Positions 16,815 through 29,771 of a DNA stretch of 64,000 nt are shown here, piece after piece. Each line of letters starts with the position of its first letter. The first letter of the stretch is position 1. The position numbers and the translations under genes were made by a program. The DNA is from Synechococcus sp. AG-683-C23 (GTDB lineage Bacteria > Cyanobacteriota > Cyanobacteriia > PCC-6307 > Cyanobiaceae). The notes under the pieces were generated by a model. That model saw only the letters and a list, made by a program, of their open reading frames with translations, had not been told where the DNA came from and made no database searches. The DNA lies in the NCBI GenBank assembly GCA_003208835.1, contig QCVD01000001.1:1-64000 (forward strand), read 5' to 3'.

Positions 16815-17657
16815 TTGGCGGTGCAACGCCACCTGCTTCAGCTTTGGGTCCTGGCCACCTTGAGCATGGTGCTCGCCATTGCGGGGGGTGCTTTTTGGTG
16901 GGAAAAACAGCTGCCAGCACAACTCCGCCACGCCATTGCAAACCAGGATTACGAGGGATGCATTCGCGCGACTAATCAGTTGGCCTCCCTGCAGTGGCTT
17001 GGACAAAGAGCGCCAGCCGAGCTGGCACTTTGTCGTCAACGCCATGCTGAACAGCTATGGGCGCAAGGGGCCACGAGCCAAGCCCTCGAACTTCAATACA
17101 AACTCGTGGTGTCTGAACAGGGCGATCTCGACCAAAATCGAGCCACGCTCCACAAATGGCAGCAGACGATCCAAGAACGGGCGATCAGCTTGTTTCGCCA
17201 AGGACAGTTGGAACCATCGCTCGCGCTCCTCAAACCACTGGAATTACAACAGCGAAACCCCATCCGAAATCTTCGCAAAACATTTCAAGAGATCTGGAAC
17301 CGCAACAGCGTTGAACACATGCGCCTCCGACGCCTGGTCCAACAAGAACGCTGGTGGGAAGCACTCGACAGCTTCAATCGGCTCGATCACCCCTGGTGGA
17401 AAGCCAAAGCAGAGGTGCAGAAGCAGCGCATCGAAACCGGTCTCGCAAGTTTTGACCGTGGGATCGAACACAACCAACACGCTGCCCAGCCTGTCGATGT
17501 GATTTCCGGTCAACAGCTCGAACAGGCGGTCCAACGTCAATTAAGGCAAGGAGTCGAAGCTTGGGATGCCTTCCAAGCCGGATGCCAAAGCCTGGGTGGG
17601 CACGTCAAAGAAGACGGACCGGAAAGCTTTTGCCAACGGCCAGCAACAGGACCATGA
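16815..17657 (+). CDS. membrane-anchored helical protein
   Basis: 280 residues with a single N-terminal membrane anchor (hydrophobic 9-27) and then a long, Gln/Leu/Arg-rich helical region with repeated two-helix units (ALELQYKLVVSEQGDLDQN, AISLFRQGQLEPSLALLKPL), suggestive of TPR-like packing. No enzyme motif; the family is not recognised. Start is a TTG at 16815 or GTG at 16821, since no ATG precedes the anchor. It follows the Hsp70-like gene at 75 bases on the same strand, so a shared role is possible but not shown. Confidence 0.65.
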   Translation: MAVQRHLLQLWVLATLSMVLAIAGGAFWWEKQLPAQLRHAIANQDYEGCIRATNQLASLQWLGQRAPAELALCRQRHAEQLWAQGATSQALELQYKLVVSEQGDLDQNRATLHKWQQTIQERAISLFRQGQLEPSLALLKPLELQQRNPIRNLRKTFQEIWNRNSVEHMRLRRLVQQERWWEALDSFNRLDHPWWKAKAEVQKQRIETGLASFDRGIEHNQHAAQPVDVISGQQLEQAVQRQLRQGVEAWDAFQAGCQSLGGHVKEDGPESFCQRPATGP

Positions 17658-17686
17658 CAAAATGATTCAACGAATGGTTTGATGCG

Positions 17687-17908
17687 ATGCAGACGGGTGA
17701 CAAGGTGCAGGTAAACACATCTGTTGTTGTGTACAACCACCCCGAGCATCGCGGCGAAGCTTTCGACATGCAGGGACAAACCGGTGAAATCGTGACCGTT
17801 TTGAATGACTGGAAAGGCCGCTCGATTAGCCCCACACTTCCGGTCATCGTTGCGTTTGGTCGTTACAAGGCCCATTTCCACACTGAAGAGCTCACGTCGG
17901 GGGAATAG
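17687..17908 (+). CDS. ftrV: ferredoxin-thioredoxin reductase variable subunit
   Basis: 73 residues forming the small beta-barrel variable chain of FTR. Recognisable segments are GDKVQVNTSVVVYNHPEH, GQTGEIVTVL and PVIVAFGRYKAHFHTEEL. With the catalytic FtrB/FtrC subunit (not in this window) it transfers electrons from ferredoxin to thioredoxins in light regulation of carbon metabolism. Its 3' end overlaps the 3' end of the convergent pyrR by 17 bases. Confidence 0.92.
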   Translation: MQTGDKVQVNTSVVVYNHPEHRGEAFDMQGQTGEIVTVLNDWKGRSISPTLPVIVAFGRYKAHFHTEELTSGE

Positions 17909-18443
17909 AGCGCTTCAAGAAGACTCCCTCTTCTCCATCAACATCCCGTAAGCGCAGTTCGATCATTTCACTGCGCCGCGAGGGAACGGTCCGGCCGCAA
18001 AAGTCCGGCTGAATCGGCAACTCACGGTGGCCACGGTCCACCATCACGAGCAACATCACGCGCTGGGCACGACCCCAGCCATGGAGCGCCTCCATGGCTG
18101 CGCGCACCGTACGACCTGTAAAAATCACATCGTCAACCAACAACACCTGCCGGTCTTCCAAGTTGCAGGGGAGCGTGGTCGTTTGCGCCAAGCGTGTACC
18201 GATCCGCTCGAGATCATCGCGATGGAAGGTCGGATCAATTGATCCTTGAGCGATGGGGTGACCACTGAGTCGCTCCAATTCACGGGCTAAAACACGAGAC
18301 AACTCCACACCTCGTGTCGGAATACCCAGCAACATCAAGCGACGACTGTCCTCCACTTGCTCCAACACCTGCGTGGCAAGACGAACCAAGGTCCGAACCA
18401 GCTCCCTGTCGGAGAGAATTTCAACCCGGTCTTGGTCAAACAT
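17892..18443 (-). CDS. pyrR: PyrR uracil phosphoribosyltransferase/regulator
   Basis: 183 residues. The PRPP-binding loop VLLVDDVIFTGRTVRAAMEA at about 99-118 and the segment IPTRGVELSRVLA identify PyrR. In Gram-positive bacteria PyrR is an RNA-binding attenuator of pyr operons with uracil phosphoribosyltransferase activity; in cyanobacteria the regulatory part is not established. No pyr biosynthetic gene is near, so the salvage function (uracil plus PRPP to UMP) is the safer reading. Confidence 0.9.
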   Translation of the reverse strand: MFDQDRVEILSDRELVRTLVRLATQVLEQVEDSRRLMLLGIPTRGVELSRVLARELERLSGHPIAQGSIDPTFHRDDLERIGTRLAQTTTLPCNLEDRQVLLVDDVIFTGRTVRAAMEALHGWGRAQRVMLLVMVDRGHRELPIQPDFCGRTVPSRRSEMIELRLRDVDGEEGVFLKRSIPPT

Positions 18444-18541
18444 AGAAGCAAAAAATGTGGTGTTCTGTTGAAATGACTAATTGTGGACAGTCAGAGAGTT
18501 AGGTTGAATTTCGAAAAGTCCTTCAGAAGTGACGGTCGCGG

Positions 18542-20182
18542 GTGAACGTGGGCAGCAGCACTTCCAACGGTTCAGCACGCACCGGATCAATCGCTCCGGT
18601 GGTTCTCACCATTCTTGACGGCTGGGGGCATCGAGACGAAGAAGAAAACAATGCCATTCGGCAGGGAGATACTCCTGTGATGGAGGCCCTGTGGCATGCC
18701 TATCCCCATACTTTGATCCAAGCCAGTGGATCCCATGTGGGTCTTCCGGATCAACAAATGGGCAATTCGGAGGTTGGTCACCTCACAATCGGCGCTGGAC
18801 GCATTATTCGTCAGGAACTAGTTCGCATCGGCGAGACGGTGCACAACGACAAGCTCAAAAGCACCCCAGAACTGCAGAAGCTTGCGGAACGGGTCAAAGC
18901 GGCGGGGAACACCCTGCACCTACTCGGTTTGTGTTCCGATGGCGGAGTCCACAGCCATGTCGACCACCTCTGTGGTGTCATTCGCTGGGCAGCTGAAGCC
19001 GGCATTACCAAGGTCGCGGTTCATGTGATTACAGATGGACGAGACACTCCAACCCAGAGTGCGCCGGGCTACGTCAAAGCTGTCCAAGAGAGCATTCAAT
19101 CCACTGGAGTTGGCGCCATCGCCAGCCTTTGCGGTCGTTATTGGGCGATGGATCGGGACCAACGCTGGGAACGCACGGACAAGGCCTACATGCTGTACAC
19201 CGACCCCGGCATGGACGTGGATGAGCGCGAACCTGAAGACATCCTCACCGCCAGCTACAGAGATGGAATTACAGATGAATTTCTTGAACCAGCACGTCTT
19301 CAACACACCGTGATGCAGGACGGTGATGCCCTCCTGATCTTCAATTTCCGACCCGATCGGGCCCGACAAATTGTTCAGGCACTGTGTTTAGACGAATTTG
19401 ACGGCTTTCATCGTGAACACACTCCGAACCTCGATGTGCTCACCTTCACGCAGCTGGAACAAAACCTGCCGGTCTCCGTGGCCTTTCCCCCAGAACCTCT
19501 CAACAATCTTTTGGGGCAGATCGTATCTGAAGCGGGATTACTGCAATACAGAACCGCAGAAACAGAGAAATATCCTCATGTCACATACTTCATGAACGGA
19601 GGGATTGAACAACCCTTAAAGGGAGAGGAACGTCATCTCGTTCCTTCGCCGAGGGTCGCAACCTACGACTTGTCTCCTGCCATGTCGGCAGATGAACTCA
19701 CCGCAAGCTGCATCAAGGCAATCGAAACCAGAAAGTACGCATTAATCGTGATCAACTACGCCAATCCCGACATGGTGGGACATACGGGGATAATGGACGC
19801 AGCCAAAGAAGCGATCCAGACCGTCGATGATTGCATTGGTCGTTTACTCAATGCAATCGGCCGAGAAGGAGGAACCATGTTGATCACAGCCGATCACGGC
19901 AACGCGGAATTGATGCAAGGGGCCGACGGACAAGCCTGGACTGCCCACACCACGAACCCGGTGCCGGTCATACTGATCGAGGGAGAACAACGCAAAATCC
20001 CCGGCTACGGAAATGCGATTACGCTTCGCGATGATGGAGGCCTTGCAGATATTGCCCCGACGCTTCTGCAGATTCTCAACCTGCCCCAACCGAGTGCAAT
20101 GACAGGTAACAGCTTGATTGCTGCAGTGTCGAATGTCGATCCGTCTCCACTATCTGCCCGCCTTCCCCAAACCGTCTTATAG
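18542..20182 (+). CDS. gpmI: 2,3-bisphosphoglycerate-independent phosphoglycerate mutase
   Basis: Glycolytic enzyme interconverting 3- and 2-phosphoglycerate using two Mn ions; alkaline phosphatase superfamily. 546 residues. Motifs: [16 protein letters not shown], the nucleophile Ser in [42 protein letters not shown], and the second metal site ITADHGNAE with HTTNPVP. GTG start at 18542; the first 18 residues before [10 protein letters not shown] are variable. The stop codon region touches the secG start, so gpmI and secG appear coupled. Confidence 0.97.
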   Translation: MNVGSSTSNGSARTGSIAPVVLTILDGWGHRDEEENNAIRQGDTPVMEALWHAYPHTLIQASGSHVGLPDQQMGNSEVGHLTIGAGRIIRQELVRIGETVHNDKLKSTPELQKLAERVKAAGNTLHLLGLCSDGGVHSHVDHLCGVIRWAAEAGITKVAVHVITDGRDTPTQSAPGYVKAVQESIQSTGVGAIASLCGRYWAMDRDQRWERTDKAYMLYTDPGMDVDEREPEDILTASYRDGITDEFLEPARLQHTVMQDGDALLIFNFRPDRARQIVQALCLDEFDGFHREHTPNLDVLTFTQLEQNLPVSVAFPPEPLNNLLGQIVSEAGLLQYRTAETEKYPHVTYFMNGGIEQPLKGEERHLVPSPRVATYDLSPAMSADELTASCIKAIETRKYALIVINYANPDMVGHTGIMDAAKEAIQTVDDCIGRLLNAIGREGGTMLITADHGNAELMQGADGQAWTAHTTNPVPVILIEGEQRKIPGYGNAITLRDDGGLADIAPTLLQILNLPQPSAMTGNSLIAAVSNVDPSPLSARLPQTVL

Positions 20183-20412
20183 TGCTTACTTCAATCTTGT
20201 CTTGGACATGGATCGGCAGCGGTTTGCTGCTCATCGTTTTCGTTCTCCTCCACAGTCCAAAGGGAGATGGCATGGGAGGGCTCGCCGCCAGTGGAAGTTC
20301 CATGTTCAGCAGCGCAAGTAGTGCAGAAGCCACACTGAACAGATTCACCTGGACCTGCTTAGCTATCTTTTTGAGTCTGGCGGTGATCTTGAGCGCGGGT
20401 TGGTTGAATTAA
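20182..20412 (+). CDS. secG: preprotein translocase subunit SecG
   Basis: 76 residues with two membrane spans (about 4-22 and 52-72) separated by a Gly/Ser-rich loop GDGMGGLAASGSSMFSSAS, the hallmark of SecG. It assists the SecYE channel. The first codon, GTG at 20182, overlaps the last base of gpmI. The following gene is on the opposite strand and differs in base composition, marking the edge of the 20.4-23.9 kb island. Confidence 0.9.
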   Translation: MLTSILSWTWIGSGLLLIVFVLLHSPKGDGMGGLAASGSSMFSSASSAEATLNRFTWTCLAIFLSLAVILSAGWLN

Positions 20413-20432
20413 TCCTGGCCTTAGATCATGGG

Positions 20433-21545
20433 CTAAGTACTGATAATTTCAGCACGAGAAGAATTCATAAATGCATTCTCAGACATGAGTAGAAAATCAT
20501 CGATGTCCTTTTGGTTGCGATGCTTTGCCGTCTCCTGCGCCACTTGGACCAAATCATTCAATCTAAGAAGAGGATCTAGAACACTCTCAGGCTCAAAACA
20601 AGACTTATCAACAGACATGAGACGACAATACTCTAAATTAGCAGGATAATTACGTCGATCTAGATATTGAACAATAGATCCACAGAATTCGTTTAAGAAC
20701 ACACTATCTTCAGCTGGCAGCTTCACACTGGCATGATCCAAACGATTGCAAACACGAAATAACCAACGGTTACCCTCATGAGGTCCTGGAAAACAACTTT
20801 TACTAGAGCCGAGCGAACTGAAATGCGAAGAAAGAGCATGAACAACAGCAGGGTGAAAGGAAACATTTTTGCGAACATCAAATACTGAGAGATCATCCTC
20901 ATAATCAAAACCAGACAACTGGAAAAAATCCTCAAGAAGCAAATAGGGACGCTGCTTGGTAGGAATATGGTTGGAAGCTATTGTTATCTGAGACGACAAG
21001 GCATAACTTCCGGCCGTAAGTTTTTTATAATTGGCATGCCAACTGCGATCCTTGCCAGTAAGGGTCATTGCCAAAAGACTACGCTCAAGTGCTGAAAACT
21101 TGCGCCAGGGCAAATCATGATCCTTAACAACAGCAATATCATTGCGAAGCTTCTTACGGTCGCGAAAAAACCATTGCTTAAAGGCAGAGATGTGATAACT
21201 CGATTGAAGCCTCGTATAACCAACAACAACGACATGCTCAAAGCCATGATGCTTCAAGGCCCGGCAAGCGATAGCTTGAACTAATGCCGGACGGTTGCCT
21301 AACATTTCATGACTTAGAACTGAGAAATCACTCTTCAATTCCGACAGAATTTGATCGATATACTGAAAAGGTGATTCTATTTTATGCGTCAATGCATTCG
21401 ACATAGAACGCAACTGAGCAGGATTCAAACAGACAAAAGAGAAGCTTTTGTTGTTGCAAGAATTCTGAAAAAGCCGAAGGGATGCCTGTAAAGAAGAAGA
21501 CGCACACTTCTGAGCACCAATATGGATTGCTAACCGTTGCGCCAC
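20433..21545 (-). CDS. sulfotransferase-like P-loop protein
   Basis: 370 residues that open with a PAPS/P-loop-like motif (AIHIGAQKCASSSLQASLRL, residues 6-25) seen in a large, loosely defined group of sulfotransferase-like proteins often found in surface-polysaccharide regions. The rest is not recognised; a VVVGYTRLQSSYHISAFKQW segment near 105 resembles the second conserved block of that group, where the chain may contact the nucleotide. GTG start at 21545. Base composition is clearly AT-richer than flanking genes. It is divergent from the related gene at 21684. Substrate unknown. Confidence 0.6.
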   Translation of the reverse strand: MAQRLAIHIGAQKCASSSLQASLRLFQNSCNNKSFSFVCLNPAQLRSMSNALTHKIESPFQYIDQILSELKSDFSVLSHEMLGNRPALVQAIACRALKHHGFEHVVVVGYTRLQSSYHISAFKQWFFRDRKKLRNDIAVVKDHDLPWRKFSALERSLLAMTLTGKDRSWHANYKKLTAGSYALSSQITIASNHIPTKQRPYLLLEDFFQLSGFDYEDDLSVFDVRKNVSFHPAVVHALSSHFSSLGSSKSCFPGPHEGNRWLFRVCNRLDHASVKLPAEDSVFLNEFCGSIVQYLDRRNYPANLEYCRLMSVDKSCFEPESVLDPLLRLNDLVQVAQETAKHRNQKDIDDFLLMSENAFMNSSRAEIIST

Positions 21546-21683
21546 TCAACCCTCCCATTACACGCGCACGATATGAACATCATACAAGAACTAAACCCAA
21601 ACAACAAAAGAACAAGCAGACGAACAGTGCCATGCAGAGATATCAGTCAACAATGCTAAAATAAATGAAAGTCGAAGAGTACG

Positions 21684-22844
21684 TTGACAAAACCCCAGTT
21701 TTATTTACATATAGGACACGGCAAGACAGGGACATCCGCCATACAGTCAGCGTTTGCGATTGCACAGGAAGATTTACTAAAAAATGGGATTGAATACCCC
21801 ATACAAAATACTGATCGAGAAAAAGCCTCCCAGTTCGCAATCACATCGGGAAATTGGAATCATAATCCAAAAGAAACTCTCGCTCAGGAACTCATTAGGC
21901 GCTCACGAGAGCGAAATAATAACAACAGTATCTTGCTGAGTTCGGAGTCTCTTTTCTGGCGACTTGATGACCTTTTCGAAGATGGTATGCAGGAATTAAA
22001 GGATCTCAACCTGCATGTTCTGCTGGCCGTACGAGAGATTGAAGAAATGCTCTCCTCAGAATATCAACAACGTGTCAAAAGACATGGAGAGAAACGTCCT
22101 TTTGAACAATTCCTGCGAAGCCGGCACTTTATTTCATCACATCACAAAAGGGCGTCAGAGATAATCACCCTTCTAAAGCAAAATAAAATAAAAACTACAA
22201 TCATTAACTACTCAAAGCATAAAAATAATATTATTGAACTTATTTTCGAAACACTGCATGCCGAAGAAGCCTATCCACGGGATACCGTGAATGGGGTTGT
22301 AGTCAACCGAGGCCTGAGCCATAAGGAGCTCGCAATAATAACCCTCATCAATGCACTCTTTCATACTAAATTTCCCTGGATAAGTACTCGTTTATCTGAT
22401 GCCCTGGTAAAGGAGCTGCCAACCGTGCAATCTCAGAAATGTCGACTGTCAGAAGACAGTAAGCTAAAACTTTATGAAGTCAACAACGATTACATTAGAG
22501 ATATCAATGACAGCCTTGATCCAAATGAACACTTGTTGGATAAATCTACAATGAATTCTGACAGTGCTCCAATTGATCGAAGTGTTTTCCAACAGATTAG
22601 AGAAGAAGAGCAATTATCAATTAACGTTATTAGTTCTACCCTATTAACCGCAATACAAAATGAATCAGAACATATTCGCCTGTCGAACCTAACAATCGAC
22701 CAGCTCATCAAAGTGAGCCAAGCTGAGGATACAAATCCACAAACCAAACTCGAATTGCTTGAACTAGCCGTTGCTAACCGACCTCAAGGGAAACGTCTTG
22801 TCAAATTGCTCGAGCAAGCTCAGACAGAAATCAATCATAGTTAG
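21684..22844 (+). CDS. sulfotransferase-like P-loop protein
   Basis: 386 residues starting with LHIGHGKTGTSAIQSAFAIA (8-27), a textbook P-loop of sulfotransferase-like proteins, followed by ILLSSESLFWRLDDL and a HVLLAVREIEEMLSSEYQQR block near 120 where these proteins have a conserved Arg. The C-terminal third is helical and acidic and ends with a small repeat-like region (NPQTKLELLELAVANRPQGK). The start is TTG at 21684; the ATG 20 bases upstream is out of frame. AT-rich composition matches its two neighbours. It converges with the broken paralog downstream; the two 3' ends overlap by four bases. Confidence 0.62.
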   Translation: MTKPQFYLHIGHGKTGTSAIQSAFAIAQEDLLKNGIEYPIQNTDREKASQFAITSGNWNHNPKETLAQELIRRSRERNNNNSILLSSESLFWRLDDLFEDGMQELKDLNLHVLLAVREIEEMLSSEYQQRVKRHGEKRPFEQFLRSRHFISSHHKRASEIITLLKQNKIKTTIINYSKHKNNIIELIFETLHAEEAYPRDTVNGVVVNRGLSHKELAIITLINALFHTKFPWISTRLSDALVKELPTVQSQKCRLSEDSKLKLYEVNNDYIRDINDSLDPNEHLLDKSTMNSDSAPIDRSVFQQIREEEQLSINVISSTLLTAIQNESEHIRLSNLTIDQLIKVSQAEDTNPQTKLELLELAVANRPQGKRLVKLLEQAQTEINHS

Positions 22845-23839
22845 CGATTTATTTTCGCTAAACCTGTCATGAAATCCAGTACATCTTGCGAAGTTAGCTC
22901 TTCAATAGCTTCAGTTTTAGCCTTCACAAATTGATCTCCTAACAAATCTATCATGTTAATATTAGCAGCATCAATTTGACTCTGAAGCAATGAAATTTCT
23001 GAGCGTGTTAATCGAAATTTACCCGAACTCATATAATGATCTGGCAACTGGATATAGTCTCGATTAAGTTGTTTCTTACGATCAAATCTTGGCCAACGAG
23101 CATTGAGTTGATTTTGATAACGAACCCAAAGATTGCTTTTTGACTCTTGTGTTTGCTTAAATGAATAGCTGCGTATGCTTTTGCAACCACAGAACTCTTC
23201 AAGGAGGTAGGCAACAGGTCCCATCGGATGCTGGCAAGCTTGATAAAATGGAATCAACCTAATCGTTCCACCAAAAACTGATAAAAGCTTTGAAATCTCG
23301 CGGCAACCATCAGGAATGGCCAGGCGAGTCATATTCATTGGATAACGTAAATCACCAAATCCAACAACATCAAGATATTGACCACCTCGGACCTCGGATT
23401 AACTGCTGGACAATGGAATGTGCGTAATCCAAAGGAGCGCCCACAAGTGCAATGGCTTGTATTGCAAAACCATTGCAGCAATTAGACGCTCAAGCGCAAG
23501 TTCCGGCAAGAGTGAGATACCCTCTCCACTAAGAATAATAGAAGAATCGGAATCCAAAACTTGATCCCACTGCATTTGGTATAGATAATTAGTCAGCTCT
23601 ATATCCTTAATTTTCCAACGTCTATTAATATGATATTTAGAGGGTTTGTGATCGTACAACGATCTCAAGGGAACCGAATGATTATTAATTTTTAATCTCG
23701 CTGGATTAGCCGTAGTACAAGAGAAAATTGGATAATGCAGATGCTCTTGCGACAAGTGCTTAATATTGTCTGCACAGGTTTGTTGAAACGACGATGAGGC
23801 CGTTTTATGCAAGCCAATATGCAAATAGCATGTCTTCAT
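22841..23839 (-). pseudogene. broken sulfotransferase-like gene
   Basis: The 5' part (23839 to 23399) encodes 146 residues beginning MKTCYLHIGLHKTASSSFQQ, the P-loop of the same group as the two neighbours, with a SIILSGEGISLLPELALERL block. It ends in a TAA at 23399, and the same frame reopens directly after it and runs to 22841 (DVVGFGDLRYPMNMTRLAIP and on, 165 residues from 23338). Between about 23457 and 23391 a different frame carries the expected continuation (AIALVGAPLDYAHSIVQQLI). The pattern fits a one-base loss near 23457 and a 7-bp tandem duplication ACCTCGG at 23384-23397; removing one copy rejoins the middle and last parts in frame. Confidence 0.7.
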
Positions 23840-23915
23840 ATTTCAACTTAATTCCATCCAACTTAACAGGACGGCGAGGTGTCATCAAGCCAGTGGTTGA
23901 TTTCAAGACAACTGC

Positions 23916-23946
23916 ATAAAAAAGGAGCACCAAAGTGCTCCAAAAA
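23916..23946 (-). terminator. intrinsic terminator downstream of groL
   Basis: On the minus strand GGAGCAC, loop TTTG, GTGCTCC and a run of six T. The A/T tracts on both sides would let it also act on plus-strand transcripts. It lies about 60 bases beyond the groL stop. Confidence 0.75.
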
Positions 23947-23970
23947 CGCAAGAAGTACAAGACTGATAAT

Positions 23971-24000
23971 TGATTGGGAGGGTTGAATCCCTCCCAATCA
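23971..24000. repeat. perfect 12-bp inverted repeat after groL
   Basis: TGATTGGGAGGG and its exact complement separated by six bases, ending four bases before the groL stop codon on the minus strand. There is no T-run immediately after it, so it may stabilise the mRNA 3' end or act together with the terminator at 23916. Confidence 0.7.
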
Positions 24001-24004
24001 ATTA

Positions 24005-25648
<1,644 letters not shown>

Positions 25649-25708
25649 CTAAGAAAGTGTTTAAAACAATTGAATGGTTCAAGACCTCAACGGGTCGCGA
25701 ACAAAAAT

Positions 25709-26020
25709 TCAGTTGACGATCGCGAGGATGTCTTTTTCAGACAACAACACGTACTCATCGCTGCCGAGTTTGATGTCGGTACCGGCGTACTTGCTGTAGA
25801 GAACTTTGTCGCCGACACCAACTTCTGGAGCCTGACGGCTGCCGTCTTCGTTGGGCTTGCCTGGTCCGACTTGAACGACTTCACCGACTTGAGGCTTTTC
25901 CTTGGCGGTGTCAGGCAGAAGGATGCCACCAGCGGTTTTTTCTTCTGATTCAGAAACCTTGACGAAAACGCGATCGCCGAGTGGTTTGACGGTAGAGACG
26001 CTGAGGGTGACAGCAGCCAT
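25709..26020 (-). CDS. groS: co-chaperonin GroES
   Basis: 103 residues from the ATG at 26020 ([20 protein letters not shown]), the 10-kDa lid of the chaperonin. Mobile loop [19 protein letters not shown] at about 26-44 and the end [10 protein letters not shown] match the family. The frame is open eight codons further upstream to 26044, but that extension has no counterpart in GroES. It heads the groSL operon and is divergent from atpD, with 242 bases between starts. Confidence 0.97.
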   Translation of the reverse strand: MAAVTLSVSTVKPLGDRVFVKVSESEEKTAGGILLPDTAKEKPQVGEVVQVGPGKPNEDGSRQAPEVGVGDKVLYSKYAGTDIKLGSDEYVLLSEKDILAIVN

Positions 26021-26217
26021 GGGTTGATGCAAAAGCAGGGACAAAGCACCGAGAGCCTCGCAAAATCACGAGTTGGCGCTCAGAGCCGTTGATTGCCAAC
26101 GTATGCAATCCACCCCCCTGTGCACCACAAGACGACTGTGCGGGTGACCGAACAGAACGGGGATTTGTCTTGAGGAGAAACAATCGGCTTAGCGGTGGTA
26201 AGGTTGCGCCGCTCTGA

Positions 26218-27726
<1,509 letters not shown>

Positions 27727-27799
27727 TTCACGATCGGGGATGTGACTCACATCCCCACTGATTTGTCCGTTCTCCTTTCTTCCCTACGAACCAAGGTTC

Positions 27800-28216
27800 A
27801 TGTCCCTCACCCTCCGCGTGCTGGCACCAGACCAGAACGTGTTTGATGGCAGCGCCGATGAGGTGATTCTGCCCAGCACTACAGGTCAGCTCGGTATTTT
27901 GACCGGCCATATTTCAATGCTCACAGCCATTGATGTGGGGGTCTTGCGTGTCCGTGCGAACGGCTCCTGGAATTCCATCGCCCTGATGGGTGGCTTTGCT
28001 GAGGTGGATTCCGACGAAGTCACAGTTTTAGTGAATAAGGCTGAGCTGGGTAGCTCCATCGATCGCAATGCTGCAGAGGCTGACTTTCAAAAGGCAACGA
28101 CAACAGTCGCTGGCATGGAAGGTCAACCTGCATCAGCCGAAAAGATGAAGGCTCAACAGCAGCTCAATGAGGCCCGCGCCAGGATGCAAGCCAGCAAGGC
28201 TGCTTCTGGCGACTGA
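27800..28216 (+). CDS. atpC: ATP synthase F1 epsilon subunit
   Basis: 138 residues: an N-terminal beta-sandwich (SLTLRVLAPDQNVFDGSADE and PSTTGQLGILTGH) and a C-terminal pair of helices (KMKAQQQLNEARARMQAS). It couples the rotor to F1 and limits ATP hydrolysis. Cotranscribed with atpD, with a strong terminator 52 bases after its stop. Confidence 0.96.
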   Translation: MSLTLRVLAPDQNVFDGSADEVILPSTTGQLGILTGHISMLTAIDVGVLRVRANGSWNSIALMGGFAEVDSDEVTVLVNKAELGSSIDRNAAEADFQKATTTVAGMEGQPASAEKMKAQQQLNEARARMQASKAASGD

Positions 28217-28267
28217 TCAAGAGAGACTGCTTTTCTTGAAACCATCCAAAATGATGGTTATGAATTC

Positions 28268-28294
28268 GCCGGGAGCTAGCTTCCCGGCTTTTTA
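28268..28294 (+). terminator. intrinsic terminator after atpDC
   Basis: GCCGGGA and TCCCGGC form a 7-bp GC-rich stem around a GCTAGCT loop, followed directly by TTTTT. Confidence 0.88.
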
Positions 28295-28338
28295 ATGCTT
28301 GTTTTGTGGCACAAGCAAAGTCATGCAGCAGAGAGACA

Positions 28339-28365
28339 ATAAAAAATGACCTGCTAACGCAGGCC
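28339..28365 (-). terminator. intrinsic terminator after the PSRP-3 gene
   Basis: On the minus strand CCTGC, GTTA loop, GCAGG, then TCATTTTTTATT. A short stem; it lies about 35 bases after the stop codon. Confidence 0.6.
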
Positions 28366-28398
28366 CGTTGATTCAGCGCACAAAACGATCGATGAAAA

Positions 28399-28998
<600 letters not shown>

Positions 28999-29039
28999 TC
29001 AAAGAACTAGCCTACCAGCCGCTTTATTCAGCTTGAACC

Positions 29040-29771
29040 CTGGGATCAGCTTCCATTCTTCTGTTCGATATCGATGGGGTCATCCGAGATGTGGCCGGAA
29101 GCTATCGAAAGGCGCTCCAAGACACCGTGGAGCACTACAGCGGCTGGCGGCCATCAGCCGAGCAGATCGACGCGTTAAAGGGGGAAGGGCTGTGGAACAA
29201 CGACTGGGATGCAAGCCTCGAATTACTACGGCGCCGTGGGGAACAACCACCAGCGCGCATTGATCTGATTTCGGTTTTTAGTGATTTTTACTTTGGTGGT
29301 GATCCCAACGGTGACCCCAGCCAATGGAAGGGCTTGATCGGAAATGAGCCCTTACTCGTGGACTCGGATTTTTTCGCCAGTCTCAGCAGCCAAGGCTGGC
29401 GCTGGGGCTTTGTTAGTGGTGCGGAGCCGCCCTCCGCGCGCTACGTGCTCCAAGAACGCCTCGGATTGATCGACCCACCGTTGATCGCGATGGGAGATGC
29501 ACCAGACAAGCCGGATCCAACCGGCTTGATCCGCTTAGCCAAGCAACTCGCTGCCGGTGATGCCCCCCAACGCATCATCTACATCGGCGACACGGTCGCT
29601 GACGTGACCACGGTGATCAATGCCCGGACAGTCCGACCCGACCTCCCTTGGCAAAGCCTGGCCGTTAGCCCTCCCCATGTGGAGAACGTGGGGGCTTATC
29701 AGCAAACGCTGCGGGCAGCAGGCGCCGATCGGGTCCTCGAAAGCACCCTAGATCTCCTCAACATCCTCTAA
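29040..29771 (+). CDS. HAD-superfamily phosphatase (IA-hyp1 type)
   Basis: HAD hydrolase with motif I LLFDIDGVIRD, motif II-like FVSGAEPPSARY and motif III/IV DKPDPTGLIRLA followed by IYIGDTVADV. The standard gene start, a GTG at 29091, would fall after motif I and remove both catalytic aspartates (DID at 29067-29075), so translation must begin upstream. The frame is open only from 29037, where possible starts are CTG 29040, ATT 29055 or CTG 29061; none is ATG, GTG or TTG. The member type resembles a HAD-IA subgroup known from cyanobacteria and archaea; substrate unknown. Confidence 0.75.
   Translation: MGSASILLFDIDGVIRDVAGSYRKALQDTVEHYSGWRPSAEQIDALKGEGLWNNDWDASLELLRRRGEQPPARIDLISVFSDFYFGGDPNGDPSQWKGLIGNEPLLVDSDFFASLSSQGWRWGFVSGAEPPSARYVLQERLGLIDPPLIAMGDAPDKPDPTGLIRLAKQLAAGDAPQRIIYIGDTVADVTTVINARTVRPDLPWQSLAVSPPHVENVGAYQQTLRAAGADRVLESTLDLLNIL

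Noticed and set aside
20413-24004. Insertion sequence or integrase bounding the sulfotransferase-like island
   Set aside because: No transposase, integrase, tRNA or terminal inverted repeat was seen at either edge.
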